A stretch of DNA of 64,000 nt, taken from NCBI GenBank assembly GCA_021804085.1, contig JAJZKM010000001.1:1-64000 (forward strand), in the 5' to 3' direction. Under the pieces are notes generated by a model. It was not told the origin of the DNA. It saw nothing but the letters and a program-made list of their open reading frames with translations, and ran no database searches. The position numbers were made by a program, and so were the translations under genes. This document shows, in pieces, positions 28,807-38,964 of the stretch (its first letter is position 1; every line of letters starts with the position of its first letter). The stretch comes from a bacterium. Lineage in GTDB: Bacteria; Patescibacteriota; Saccharimonadia; Saccharimonadales; UBA4665.

Positions 28807-31362
28807 ATGAGTAATGTGCATAGACTCTATCGTCAGTTTGAACCGACAAATTATAAATTAGAAATATATCCTGACAAAGAACGAATGACGTTTAGGGGTA
28901 AGGTTGAAATTATTGGCCAAAGAAATGGACGACCTTCTAAGAGAATAGTTTTACATAGCAAAGATCTTAAAATAAAATCGGCCTCAGTTTTTAAAATTGG
29001 CAAAAACTCAGTACCGGAAGAAATTAAGGTTGAAAGAACAGTTATACAACGTTCTTATGATGAATTACGAATTCACTCCGATCAAAATATTTTTGCTGGT
29101 AAATATATTGTTAATATTGAATTTTACGGAAAGATTACTCGGCGAATGTCCGGACTCTATCCTTGTTTCTACGATCAAGGGGATAAAGAAGAAATTATCC
29201 TAGCAACACAGTTTGAAAGTCATCATGCTCGTGAAGTTTTCCCCTGTATCGATGAACCAGAAGCAAAGGCAGTGTTTGAACTAAAATTACTAAGTCAAGC
29301 AAAGGATACAGTTTTAGGTAACACGGAAATTGCAGAGCAGATCAAAACTAAAGAAGGTTTAATTAACGTATTTCAACCTACACCAATAATGAGCACCTAT
29401 CTATTGGCTTTCGTAGTTGGTAAATTAGAATACCGCGAAGGTAAAACTTCAAAAGGAGTTAAAATCAGGGCTTATGCAAGACCAGAATTGGCTACTAGCT
29501 TGGATTTTGCAGTGGACGTCGCAGCCAAATGTATAGATTTATATAATGATTACTTTGGTATTGATTACCCACTCAGTAAGTGCGATTTGGTAGCTCTACC
29601 AGATTTTGCAAGTGGAGCGATGGAAAATTGGGGATTAATAACTTTTCGTGAACAAGGACTTATAGTTGACCCAAACGTAACAAGTATTGGCATGAAGCAA
29701 TATGTAGTAAGTGTTATTGCTCATGAATTAGTACACCAATGGTTCGGGAACTTAGTGACAATGCGTTGGTGGAACGACTTATGGCTTAACGAAAGCTTTG
29801 CTACCCTAATGAGCTACATAGCGCAGGATAGTCTTTTTCCCGAATGGAAGTCATGGACACAGTTTTTAGTAGATGAACAGTTGCCAGCTCTGAAACTTGA
29901 TAGCCTAGAGAATACTCACCCAATAAATGTTGAAATACATAATCCAGAAGAAATTCGCACAATTTTTGATAACATTAGTTACGAAAAAGGTGCAAGCATT
30001 CTTTTTATGCTGAAAAAATACCTAGGAAATGAAGATTTTCAGGCAGGTTTAAGGCTCTATCTTGCACGTCATAGTTATGGGAACACTGATTCACAAGATT
30101 TATGGAACGCCTGGGAAGAAGCTACCCATAAGCCAATTGCTGAATTTATGAAATTATGGACTACTCAGCCTGGCTATCCACTTATAAGGGTTGACGTTAT
30201 TGACAATCAAACTATTCTAAGCCAAGAACGTTTTTACATAAATCCACTGGCCAAAAAAGTAAATACTCTTTGGGAAATTCCCATATTCGGTAATGATTTT
30301 CTTGGTGATCAAATACTAAAAAAATCTAATAGTAAATTTAATATAAAAGCTCAAAATCAAATACCTATTAATAACGGACGTAATTCATTCTGTAGGGTAA
30401 TCTATGATGATTCATTACTAAATATAATGATAGATCAAGTAAAAGATAATAAGCTCAGTGAATTAGATAGAATGGGTCTATTGTCTGACAGTTTTGAATC
30501 AAGCAAAGCCGGTTACCAATCTATTCTTCGTTCTCTAGAATTACTTAAAGCTTACAAAGATGAGGATAGTGTAGTCGTCTGGGATGTCATTGCTACTAAT
30601 ATCAATGCAATAATAAGAGTTATGGGATCAGAAACACTGATAAGAAGTATGGATCCATTTATTCATGAATTGATCATTAAACAATACACTAGATTGGGCT
30701 GGCAGGAGAAATCTAGTGACTCTTACTTTGATAAGCTTTTAAGACCGTTAATACTTGGATTGGCTTGCTTGAGTCAATTTGATGATGCTATTAGTGTTTG
30801 CCAGCAACTATTTGAAGATAGAAATAATAATCCACTGAACCCAGATCTGCGTGCAATTATATACACGAGTATAGCGCAAAATGGAGGTCAGGCTGAATTT
30901 GATACACTACTAAAAATGCACCGTGATTCCAAAAATAGTGAAAATATTATGGCTTTAACTCATGCAATCACTAGCTTTAAACAAAAGTCTATCACTGAAC
31001 AGTCATTAGCATTAATTACCTCAAAAGATGTAAGGCTTCAAGATGTAGGTCAATGGATCAGGGGAGGTTTAGCAAACCGCTACACCAATACACTTGCATG
31101 GAAATGGATAATGAATAACTGGAAATGGCTTGAGGATAATCTTAGCGATACTATGAGTTTTAGCAATATTCCACGTTATGTTGCAGCATTCACATTTGAT
31201 ATCAAGTTTCTTCCAGAATTTGTAGATTTTTTTAATAATCATATGCGTTCAGATCTTGAACGATCGCTAAAGCAAGCAATTGAGACTATAACCTGGCAAT
31301 CCGAATGGAAAAATAGAGACTTTGATAACTTAAAAAGTTATTTTACTAATAAACAAACCTAG
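28807..31362 (+). CDS. M1-family zinc aminopeptidase
   Basis: GAMEN motif (ASGAMENWGLITF) and HELVHQWFGNLVT-x18-E zinc motif. Confidence 0.95.
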   Translation: MSNVHRLYRQFEPTNYKLEIYPDKERMTFRGKVEIIGQRNGRPSKRIVLHSKDLKIKSASVFKIGKNSVPEEIKVERTVIQRSYDELRIHSDQNIFAGKYIVNIEFYGKITRRMSGLYPCFYDQGDKEEIILATQFESHHAREVFPCIDEPEAKAVFELKLLSQAKDTVLGNTEIAEQIKTKEGLINVFQPTPIMSTYLLAFVVGKLEYREGKTSKGVKIRAYARPELATSLDFAVDVAAKCIDLYNDYFGIDYPLSKCDLVALPDFASGAMENWGLITFREQGLIVDPNVTSIGMKQYVVSVIAHELVHQWFGNLVTMRWWNDLWLNESFATLMSYIAQDSLFPEWKSWTQFLVDEQLPALKLDSLENTHPINVEIHNPEEIRTIFDNISYEKGASILFMLKKYLGNEDFQAGLRLYLARHSYGNTDSQDLWNAWEEATHKPIAEFMKLWTTQPGYPLIRVDVIDNQTILSQERFYINPLAKKVNTLWEIPIFGNDFLGDQILKKSNSKFNIKAQNQIPINNGRNSFCRVIYDDSLLNIMIDQVKDNKLSELDRMGLLSDSFESSKAGYQSILRSLELLKAYKDEDSVVVWDVIATNINAIIRVMGSETLIRSMDPFIHELIIKQYTRLGWQEKSSDSYFDKLLRPLILGLACLSQFDDAISVCQQLFEDRNNNPLNPDLRAIIYTSIAQNGGQAEFDTLLKMHRDSKNSENIMALTHAITSFKQKSITEQSLALITSKDVRLQDVGQWIRGGLANRYTNTLAWKWIMNNWKWLEDNLSDTMSFSNIPRYVAAFTFDIKFLPEFVDFFNNHMRSDLERSLKQAIETITWQSEWKNRDFDNLKSYFTNKQT

Positions 31363-31400
31363 TAAAGTAAAGTAAAGTAAAGTAAAGTAAAGTAAAGTAA
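31361..31400. repeat. Perfect pentanucleotide microsatellite (AGTAA)8
   Basis: Eight uninterrupted AGTAA copies read directly; starts at the second base of the aminopeptidase TAG stop. Confidence 0.97.
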
Positions 31401-31483
31401 ATTATATAATTCTATATAAATAAATTCTTTGTCATAAACAAAGTCACATTTAATAAAAGAGTAGGCCTAACGTCGTCTGTAAA

Positions 31484-31939
31484 CTATTCTACTGGTTCTT
31501 TTTCGGTTGCAGGTATCGCACTAGGGTCTTCTGTTTTTTCTGGTTCTTGCGCTGGAACATCTTGGGATATATCGTTAACTTGAGCACTGTCAAAGTCCAC
31601 AGAACTTAAACGTGCTGATTTACCTGTTCTCTCTCGCATATATGACAAGTAGTTTCGACGTACTTTTGAACGTTTCGTCACTTCAACTTTCACAACTAAC
31701 GGACTATGGAGCAAGAAACTCTTTTCAACACCAAGACCACCAGAAATCCTTCGAACAGTAATTCTGTTCATAGCATTATTCTTGTTTGACGTCTTAATAA
31801 CTGTTCCTTGGAAAATCTGGATTCTTTCCTTGTTTCCTTCGTGAATGCGTTGATGGACGCGAACACTATCGCCACTACGAACGTCTACTACCTGGGCCTT
31901 CATATTTTGCTGATTCAGTTTCTCGATTGCAGTTTGCAT
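31484..31939 (-). CDS. rplS: 50S ribosomal protein L19 with acidic C-terminal extension
   Basis: bL19 motifs (GDSVRVHQRIHEGNKERIQIFQGTVI, GLGVEKSFLLHSP). Confidence 0.95.
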   Translation of the reverse strand: MQTAIEKLNQQNMKAQVVDVRSGDSVRVHQRIHEGNKERIQIFQGTVIKTSNKNNAMNRITVRRISGGLGVEKSFLLHSPLVVKVEVTKRSKVRRNYLSYMRERTGKSARLSSVDFDSAQVNDISQDVPAQEPEKTEDPSAIPATEKEPVE

Positions 31940-31997
31940 ATTCAGTATAGATTACATTATTTACCCCTTATTGTAAATGCCATATATCCATATTTAA

Positions 31998-33602
31998 TTA
32001 TCCAATAACTCGATAGACTTCATCAAGCGTCGTCAAACCAGATAATACCTTAATAATTGCATCCTGGATCATAGTTGTCATTCCGTCTTCTTTGGCTGCT
32101 CTCTCGATTGCTTCAGTATTAACTATTCTGTCGATACCGGTGATTACATCCCGCACCCTATCTGACATTACTAACTGTTCTCTTACAGGTATCATGCCGT
32201 TATATCCATATGGATTATCTTCACTAATACCAGGTTTATATAGTTTAATTCCCTCAATAGATGGTTTTTCTACACCGTTTGGAAAACCATCAATTACGGA
32301 TCTAATTAAACGCATTTCTTGCTCGCTTGGATCGTATGCTTGTTTTAGCGAATCATCAAGCCGACGCAAAAGTCGTTGAGCCATAATTAGTCTTATGGAT
32401 GATACAAATAGCGAATTCTGACCAATTACATCAGCCAATCTTGTTAGCGCTGCCGCTGCACTACTAGCGTGAAAAGTAGTAAGGACTAAATGTCCTGTCA
32501 ATGAAGCCTGTAGGGCAGTCTTGGCAGTATCTTGATCGCGAATCTCTCCTACCATTACTATGTCTGGATCAAGCCTTAATACAGCCCTTAATTTATCTGC
32601 AAAAAAAAGATCATCACCTCTCTCAGTTGAACGCACTGTAATTTGAGTTATGCCATGAAACTCAAATTCCACAGGATCTTCTATAGTGATTATTTTTCTT
32701 TGCTCTTCGTTTAGGCTATTAAGGATAGAGTATAAGGTCGTAGTTTTTCCAGATCCAGTAGGTCCAACAACCATCACTAACCCCGACGGCTTAGCTATGA
32801 TAGAATTCACAACTTCACGCTCCTTGGGTGCTAAGAGAAGCTTATCTAGTTGGTAATTTTCTTGATCCATGTTAAATAGACGCATAACTACATCTATACC
32901 ATTAATTGTCGGAATTGTTTCAAGTCGTACATTAACATCAACAACTGTTTCGTCAGCCATTTTTACTTTTTGAGCAATATGTCCTTGCTGAGCCGCATCT
33001 GAACCGGTAGATATATTACCTGCGCTAGCAATTGCAGACATTAAAACTCTATACTTTTCGACTGTCATGCGAGCAATAACGTGCAATACTCCGTCAATTC
33101 TAAATCGAATCCGAATATCAGACTCCTGTGTTTCAATATGAATATCTGATGCATTTAGCTTATGGGCTTGAGATATTAGATAAGCGAGCATATCATCTGC
33201 CCTAACCTCATTTAATATCTCTGAAATTTTATCTATTAAGTCCAATGAATTGGAAGCTTTAATTTCGATATCATGATATACAACTTTCTTTGGTGGATCA
33301 TATAGACTAATGTACTCACGAAATCCGCTTTCAGATATTAGCCTAAACTCGACTCGCTGATCACTAAATTTATTTCTTAAATTTTTAATGGCTGATTGTG
33401 GGGTACTATTTAATATTCCAAAGGTAATATGATACTGATCGGCATAAATTGGTATAGATACTAATGATCTCATTTCTGGAACACTTAAAATATTAGCAAA
33501 TAAATCTTTTTGGGTTTGTGATGTATCTACATAATTTAGACCAAGAATTCTTGCCCTTCTTTCAGTTGCATTTTCCTCATCAACGCGAATGTTTTTGCTC
33601 AT
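31998..33602 (-). CDS. Type IV pilus/type II secretion ATPase (PilB/GspE family)
   Basis: GPTGSGKTTTLYS Walker A, VGEIRDQDTAKTALQASLTGHLV, N-terminal MshEN-like region. Confidence 0.93.
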   Translation of the reverse strand: MSKNIRVDEENATERRARILGLNYVDTSQTQKDLFANILSVPEMRSLVSIPIYADQYHITFGILNSTPQSAIKNLRNKFSDQRVEFRLISESGFREYISLYDPPKKVVYHDIEIKASNSLDLIDKISEILNEVRADDMLAYLISQAHKLNASDIHIETQESDIRIRFRIDGVLHVIARMTVEKYRVLMSAIASAGNISTGSDAAQQGHIAQKVKMADETVVDVNVRLETIPTINGIDVVMRLFNMDQENYQLDKLLLAPKEREVVNSIIAKPSGLVMVVGPTGSGKTTTLYSILNSLNEEQRKIITIEDPVEFEFHGITQITVRSTERGDDLFFADKLRAVLRLDPDIVMVGEIRDQDTAKTALQASLTGHLVLTTFHASSAAAALTRLADVIGQNSLFVSSIRLIMAQRLLRRLDDSLKQAYDPSEQEMRLIRSVIDGFPNGVEKPSIEGIKLYKPGISEDNPYGYNGMIPVREQLVMSDRVRDVITGIDRIVNTEAIERAAKEDGMTTMIQDAIIKVLSGLTTLDEVYRVIG

Positions 33603-33649
33603 ACTTGTAGTATATTATAATGCATTAGCATAATAATTTCCGAGCATTC

Positions 33650-34144
33650 TTGAATATATATCTAATAGTAGAGAACATTCGTAGCGCCCATAATGTTGGG
33701 TCTATATTGAGAACAGCTGAGGGCATCGGTGTAACTGAAGTTATGCTTTGCGGATATACACCATATCCACTAAGTAACAATGATGATCGATTACCATATA
33801 TAGCTGAAAAAGTATCTCGAAAAATTGAAAAAACTGCATTAGGTGCTAGCACTACTCAAAAATGGCGCTACGTAAAAGATGTAAACGAAGTAATTAATAC
33901 TCTGAGAAACAAAAATATAAAAATCATTGGCCTCGAACAGCATCATAATTCAGTATTACTGCAAAATTTCAAGTGCAGTAACGACATCGCATTGGTTTTG
34001 GGTAATGAAATTACAGGGATTAGTCTGGAGACTCTTTCGTTATGTGATCAAATAGTAGAGATTCCCATGACAGGAACTAAAGAGTCATTTAATGTAGTTA
34101 ATGCCGCAGCTATGGCTCTATTTTATCTAAAATATATGTTATAG
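33650..34144 (+). CDS. TrmH/SpoU-family RNA methyltransferase (TTG start)
   Basis: NIRSAHNVGSILRTAEGIGV, VLGNEITGIS, IPMTGTKESFNVVNAAAMALF motifs. Confidence 0.92.
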   Translation: MNIYLIVENIRSAHNVGSILRTAEGIGVTEVMLCGYTPYPLSNNDDRLPYIAEKVSRKIEKTALGASTTQKWRYVKDVNEVINTLRNKNIKIIGLEQHHNSVLLQNFKCSNDIALVLGNEITGISLETLSLCDQIVEIPMTGTKESFNVVNAAAMALFYLKYML

Positions 34145-34149
34145 TTATT

Positions 34150-34554
34150 TTGAAATTAACAATAAATAGAATGTCATTAAAAACCAGTACGCAAAAGACA
34201 TCAAATACAAATAAAAAGATTAGCGGTAGTCATCATCGTCATTCTAAGGCATATCTTAAAGCTTACTGGCCATATTTACCTATTGGAATGATAGTAGGAT
34301 TAGGGTTTCTAGTAAACCATATATGGAAAGGTAGCTCCAATGTAAGTCTTACGTCCTACACTTATTACGACCTGCTAGAGTCTAGTATTGCCTTGTTTGC
34401 TCTAGCTATATTTTTCTTAAGACATGCATTCGCTTGGCACAAGGTACTAATCAAAGAAGAGCAATTTGCCGTTAAACATCCTTATCTTGATATTATGCTC
34501 GTAACTATAGCTGTCGTAGGTCTTTTACTTTCTCACCACCTGATGTTAGCTTAA
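34150..34554 (+). CDS. Hypothetical membrane protein
   Basis: 134 aa with three hydrophobic segments; immediately follows the SpoU gene. Confidence 0.6.
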   Translation: MKLTINRMSLKTSTQKTSNTNKKISGSHHRHSKAYLKAYWPYLPIGMIVGLGFLVNHIWKGSSNVSLTSYTYYDLLESSIALFALAIFFLRHAFAWHKVLIKEEQFAVKHPYLDIMLVTIAVVGLLLSHHLMLA

Positions 34555-34559
34555 GCTAC

Positions 34560-37500
34560 CTATCGTAAAATTACGTTTTCACTGCCCATTAATTGTTTCA
34601 AATACTCAGGACCACGACTATTTAAATCAATACCCGATGGTAATCTAATAGCTTGTTTATTTAGTTCATTTCCAAGGACCAAAATAACCTGAGTATCACC
34701 GCTATGATTATCTATTATCTGCTTCAAACTTTTTAATAGAAGCTCATTTTCTGATGTTTCAAGCTTAATATAAAGTTTCGATGTTATAGACTCATTTATT
34801 GGCTTAGCTCCTGGACCATCAAGACTACTAGTAATTGTATTTGCTAGCTCTAACGTTACTAATGATGCGCTTTCAGCAATCAATTTGATGTCTCCGTTAT
34901 TCTGACCATCTTTATTTTTAGTATTAACCTTACCGTTAATGATAACCACATTATCTTTAACCCATAGGTTAGAATTTTGTTGATACACAGAAGGGAAAAG
35001 AATAATTTCAGTAGTTCCGGTTAAATCCTCAAGTTGTAGAAATGCCATTTTTTGACCTTTTTTGGTCAAAATCTCTCTAATCGTGTTAACTATTCCACCT
35101 ATTTGCAGCAAAGTATTATCAGGGTAGCTTCCAAGTGAAGAAATTGGAATAGTTTTTGCATCTAAGTATTTACTAAATAATTTCAATGGATGTTGGGATA
35201 GATAAAGACCTAGTAGCTCTCGTTCCCATGAAAGCTCCTCGGTTGTTATCTCCCTATTTAATAAAGGTGGCAAATTTAAATTAATTTTCGTATCGATAGT
35301 AGAATTTACAGCTCCGAACAGATCAGTCTGACCACTATCGGCCTGTCGACGAGCTCTACTAGCAAAAGCCATAATGGTATCTAAGTTCTTAATTAGTGCC
35401 TGACGATTATGGAATCTATCAAAAACGCCTACTTTAATAAAACTTTCAAGAGATTTGCGATTGACGATTCGTGGATCGACGCGTCGTAAAAAGTCTTCAA
35501 AACTTTCGAATTGACCTTCACTTCTAACCGCCAAAATCTCATCTACGGCGTTACTCCCGACATTTTTAATAGCGCTAAGACTAAATCGAATAGCAGCCTT
35601 ATCTTTGTCTAGGATTACTGCAAAAGTTTTAAACGATTCGTTAATGTCAGGAGGCAATACTGTAATACCCATTTTTTGACATTCGCTGATTTCGATTGCT
35701 AAACGATCCCCATCATCACAGTCTGATGTCATTAGCGCAGCCATAAATGCCGCAGGATAGTGGGCCTTTAGATAGGCAGTCCAAAAAGAAATCTGGGCAT
35801 AACAGGTAGCATGAGCTTTATTGAACGAATAGTCAGCAAAGGGCTGAATTTGATCCCAAAGTTTTCTGGCTTGACGATCACTTAATCCCTGCTTTATACA
35901 ACCCTCAATAAACTTAGGTTCTTCGGCTTGCATAATATCACGCTTTTTTTTACCAATCGCTTTACGAACTAAATCTGCTTCTCCCGGGGAGTACCCGGCA
36001 ACCATTTGTAGCAATTTTATAATCTGTTCCTGATAAACCATAACACCGTATGTTTCTTTTAAAATCGGCTCAAGTAAAATGTGTAGATATTTAATAGATG
36101 ATGGGTTATTTTTAGATTTCACGAACCGAGGTATTTCTGACATTGGACCGGGACGATATAACGCATTAATTGCTATTATGTCCTCGAATAAAGTTGGTTT
36201 AAGCTCTTTTAAATAGCGACGCATTCCTGATGATTCCAACTGAAAAACTCCAGTAGTATCTGCTCGCTGAAGCAATTCAAAGGTTAATTCGTCATCCATT
36301 GGAATAGCTTCTAAGGCTACTGATTCTTTGTAAACTTTCTTAACTATTAATATCGCATTTTTAAGAATAGTAAGGTTCGCAAGGCCTAGAAAATCCATTT
36401 TAAGTAAACCCAGCTCCTCGATTGGTCCCATGGAGTACTGTGTAGCAATAACTCCTTTTTGAGCTAATTCAAGTGGCGTGTATTTAAATAAATCATCGGG
36501 CGCAATCACAACCCCAGCTGCATGTACACCATGGCTTCTTATGGTGCCTTCTAGCTGTATAGCTAAATCGAATACTTTTTTAGCTGTTTCATTATTTTTG
36601 TACTCATTACTTAGTTGTTGATCAGTTTTTAACGAACGAGACAAGGATACATGCCTACCCTGAACAGGTGGAGGTATCATCTTAGCAAGTCTATCTGCCT
36701 CAGAATATGGCACTTCTAGAACTCGAGCAACATCTCTTACGGCGTTTCTAGCAGCCATTTTTCCAAATGTTACTATATTTGCTACTCGATCCTTACCGTA
36801 TTTGTTAATACAGTATGCAATCACCTCATCACGACGTGTATCTTGTATGTCTATATCAATATCAGGCATTGAAATTCGACCAGGGTTTAGGAATCTTTCA
36901 AACATCAGATTATACCTTAGGGGTTCAATTTCGGTAATCCTGAGTGCGTACGAAACAATAGAACCCGCAGCACTACCTCTACCAGGCCCGAAAACAATGC
37001 CCTGATCCTTACCCCACTTAATAAAATCCTGAACTATTAAAAAATAACCATTGAACCCCATGTCATTTATAACCGAAAGTTCATATTCGGCACGTTCAGC
37101 AACTGATAATGGAACCATTTTTTTTGCATCATCTTTGGATAATTTTTCACTTTCTCTAAAACCACAATTGCCATATCGCCAAGCCAATCCCTGCCAAACT
37201 AACTTATCAAGATAACTTTTTTCATTTTCTTCTTTAGGAATTGGGAATTTAGGTATAAGTATCTTTCCGGTCTTTAGCTCGACGTTACATTGATCAGAAA
37301 TCTTACGAGTATTTAATATTAGTTCAGGATGTTCTGCGCCCCAACGCTTTATAATATCTTTAGGATCAGCAACGTGTAAATCAAAATCCTCCAAAGACAT
37401 TCTATCTTTATCTTTTAGGTAAGAACCTGTTTGAACGCACAGTAATATTTCATGAGCTTGCTTATCAGCTTCATTAATATAATGAGCATCACAAGTCAGA

Positions 37501-38150
37501 ACACAAGGAATATCAAGTTTTTTTCCTATTTCGAGCAATGAATCGTTTACTTTTTTTTGCTCGCTCCAAAAATGCTCTGCATCCGGATGACCATGGTCTT
37601 GAAGCTCTAAATAGTATCTGTCCTTAAACAATTCTTTATACTTTTTTGCAATTTCATAGGCCTTATCAATCTGATCCTTACGAATATTATCGGCTACCTC
37701 ACCACCGATACATCCACTTAACACAATTAGACCCTCATTATATTTTTCCAATAGTCCAAAATCTATTCTAGGGCGATAATAAAATCCTTCTAGATTAGCT
37801 ATAGTTGATAAACGCATTAGATTGGAGTAACCTGTTTGGTTCATAGCTAGGACGGTTAAGTGATAATTAAGCTTGTCTTTACCGGATTCCTTGTCTAGAT
37901 AGCTTCGTGAGGACAGGTATGTTTCTATCCCCAATATAGGTTTAATTTCCTTGGAAATTGCTTCTGTATAGAACTCTATGATCCCCCCCATAGTGCCATG
38001 ATCTGTTATAGCTACAGACTTCATACCGAAATCTTTAATAGCAGATATTAAAGAAGGTATTTTCGTTAAACCATCTAGTACCGAGTAATGCGTATGGTTA
38101 TGAAGGTGAACAAAGTCTGAAACCGTTAATTGTTTTTCTAATTGTTTCAA
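34560..38150 (-). CDS. dnaE: DNA polymerase III subunit alpha
   Basis: PHP domain HLHNHTHYSVLDG, polymerase motifs GPGRGSAAGS and PDIDID. Confidence 0.97.
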   Translation of the reverse strand: MKQLEKQLTVSDFVHLHNHTHYSVLDGLTKIPSLISAIKDFGMKSVAITDHGTMGGIIEFYTEAISKEIKPILGIETYLSSRSYLDKESGKDKLNYHLTVLAMNQTGYSNLMRLSTIANLEGFYYRPRIDFGLLEKYNEGLIVLSGCIGGEVADNIRKDQIDKAYEIAKKYKELFKDRYYLELQDHGHPDAEHFWSEQKKVNDSLLEIGKKLDIPCVLTCDAHYINEADKQAHEILLCVQTGSYLKDKDRMSLEDFDLHVADPKDIIKRWGAEHPELILNTRKISDQCNVELKTGKILIPKFPIPKEENEKSYLDKLVWQGLAWRYGNCGFRESEKLSKDDAKKMVPLSVAERAEYELSVINDMGFNGYFLIVQDFIKWGKDQGIVFGPGRGSAAGSIVSYALRITEIEPLRYNLMFERFLNPGRISMPDIDIDIQDTRRDEVIAYCINKYGKDRVANIVTFGKMAARNAVRDVARVLEVPYSEADRLAKMIPPPVQGRHVSLSRSLKTDQQLSNEYKNNETAKKVFDLAIQLEGTIRSHGVHAAGVVIAPDDLFKYTPLELAQKGVIATQYSMGPIEELGLLKMDFLGLANLTILKNAILIVKKVYKESVALEAIPMDDELTFELLQRADTTGVFQLESSGMRRYLKELKPTLFEDIIAINALYRPGPMSEIPRFVKSKNNPSSIKYLHILLEPILKETYGVMVYQEQIIKLLQMVAGYSPGEADLVRKAIGKKKRDIMQAEEPKFIEGCIKQGLSDRQARKLWDQIQPFADYSFNKAHATCYAQISFWTAYLKAHYPAAFMAALMTSDCDDGDRLAIEISECQKMGITVLPPDINESFKTFAVILDKDKAAIRFSLSAIKNVGSNAVDEILAVRSEGQFESFEDFLRRVDPRIVNRKSLESFIKVGVFDRFHNRQALIKNLDTIMAFASRARRQADSGQTDLFGAVNSTIDTKINLNLPPLLNREITTEELSWERELLGLYLSQHPLKLFSKYLDAKTIPISSLGSYPDNTLLQIGGIVNTIREILTKKGQKMAFLQLEDLTGTTEIILFPSVYQQNSNLWVKDNVVIINGKVNTKNKDGQNNGDIKLIAESASLVTLELANTITSSLDGPGAKPINESITSKLYIKLETSENELLLKSLKQIIDNHSGDTQVILVLGNELNKQAIRLPSGIDLNSRGPEYLKQLMGSENVILR

Positions 38151-38250
38151 CTGTTAAAACCCCTCACGAGTTTTTGTCTTCTTTTACTTTCTAATACCTA
38201 ATTATATAGCCCAGTAAGTCTTTAGGCTAGACATTAAAATTTAAATAAAT

Positions 38251-38661
38251 CTATTTATTTAAAAGAAAATTCTTAGTATGCAAGATAACCTTTTCAGCCT
38301 CTTTAATTACTTTATTTAGGTCTTTATCTCCAGATTCACCATCTTTAATCGCTTCTAGTAATTGGCCTAGTTTCTTTTTTGTTGCTTTGGCTTGCTCAAT
38401 TGCTGCTTCAAATTTCAATTTATTTTTACCATCAAGACCCCTTGACTCTGATTTGGTTGACAATATAAGCTCATCTATCTCAGCAAATAAAAATTTAATT
38501 CTGTCTTCGGCTTTATCAATTTCAGATGAGGCGGTATTTATCCAGCTCTTGTAATTCTTTTTGGCCTTAGTAGATTTACCGACGGCACTCGCGACATAAC
38601 CAAAAGCACCGAATAGAGCCGCTCCAAACGCTATTTTTCGAACCGAATGTCTATTACTCAT
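38251..38661 (-). CDS. Hypothetical YtxH-like membrane-anchored protein
   Basis: Short N-terminal hydrophobic segment plus charged helical region; start overlaps the upstream ORF stop by 4 bp. Confidence 0.55.
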   Translation of the reverse strand: MSNRHSVRKIAFGAALFGAFGYVASAVGKSTKAKKNYKSWINTASSEIDKAEDRIKFLFAEIDELILSTKSESRGLDGKNKLKFEAAIEQAKATKKKLGQLLEAIKDGESGDKDLNKVIKEAEKVILHTKNFLLNK

Positions 38662-38900
38662 TTTTTTGAATTCTTCATAATAAATTTAAATATTTTAGTA
38701 ATTGATTTCATATTGAACCGATGTCCTATTTCACGAATAAAATTAGATGCTGTTTCAACACTATTAATAGCTTCTTCTGCCCTTTTTATAAGTCTATGCA
38801 ACGCAATCCATATGTATATCATCAATCCAATACCCAATAAGAAAAAAATGCTAAGTATAATAGATACAATATCCAGAAGAACGCTGTCTATAGTTGTCAT
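38658..38900 (-). CDS. Small membrane protein (DUF948-like)
   Basis: 80 aa with one TM helix; 4-bp overlap with the next gene. Confidence 0.5.
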   Translation of the reverse strand: MTTIDSVLLDIVSIILSIFFLLGIGLMIYIWIALHRLIKRAEEAINSVETASNFIREIGHRFNMKSITKIFKFIMKNSKK

Positions 38901-38964
38901 AATATAAATTTACATCATTTTTATCATAAAAGATAATTTAAATGTTAATTTACAGATATATTTA

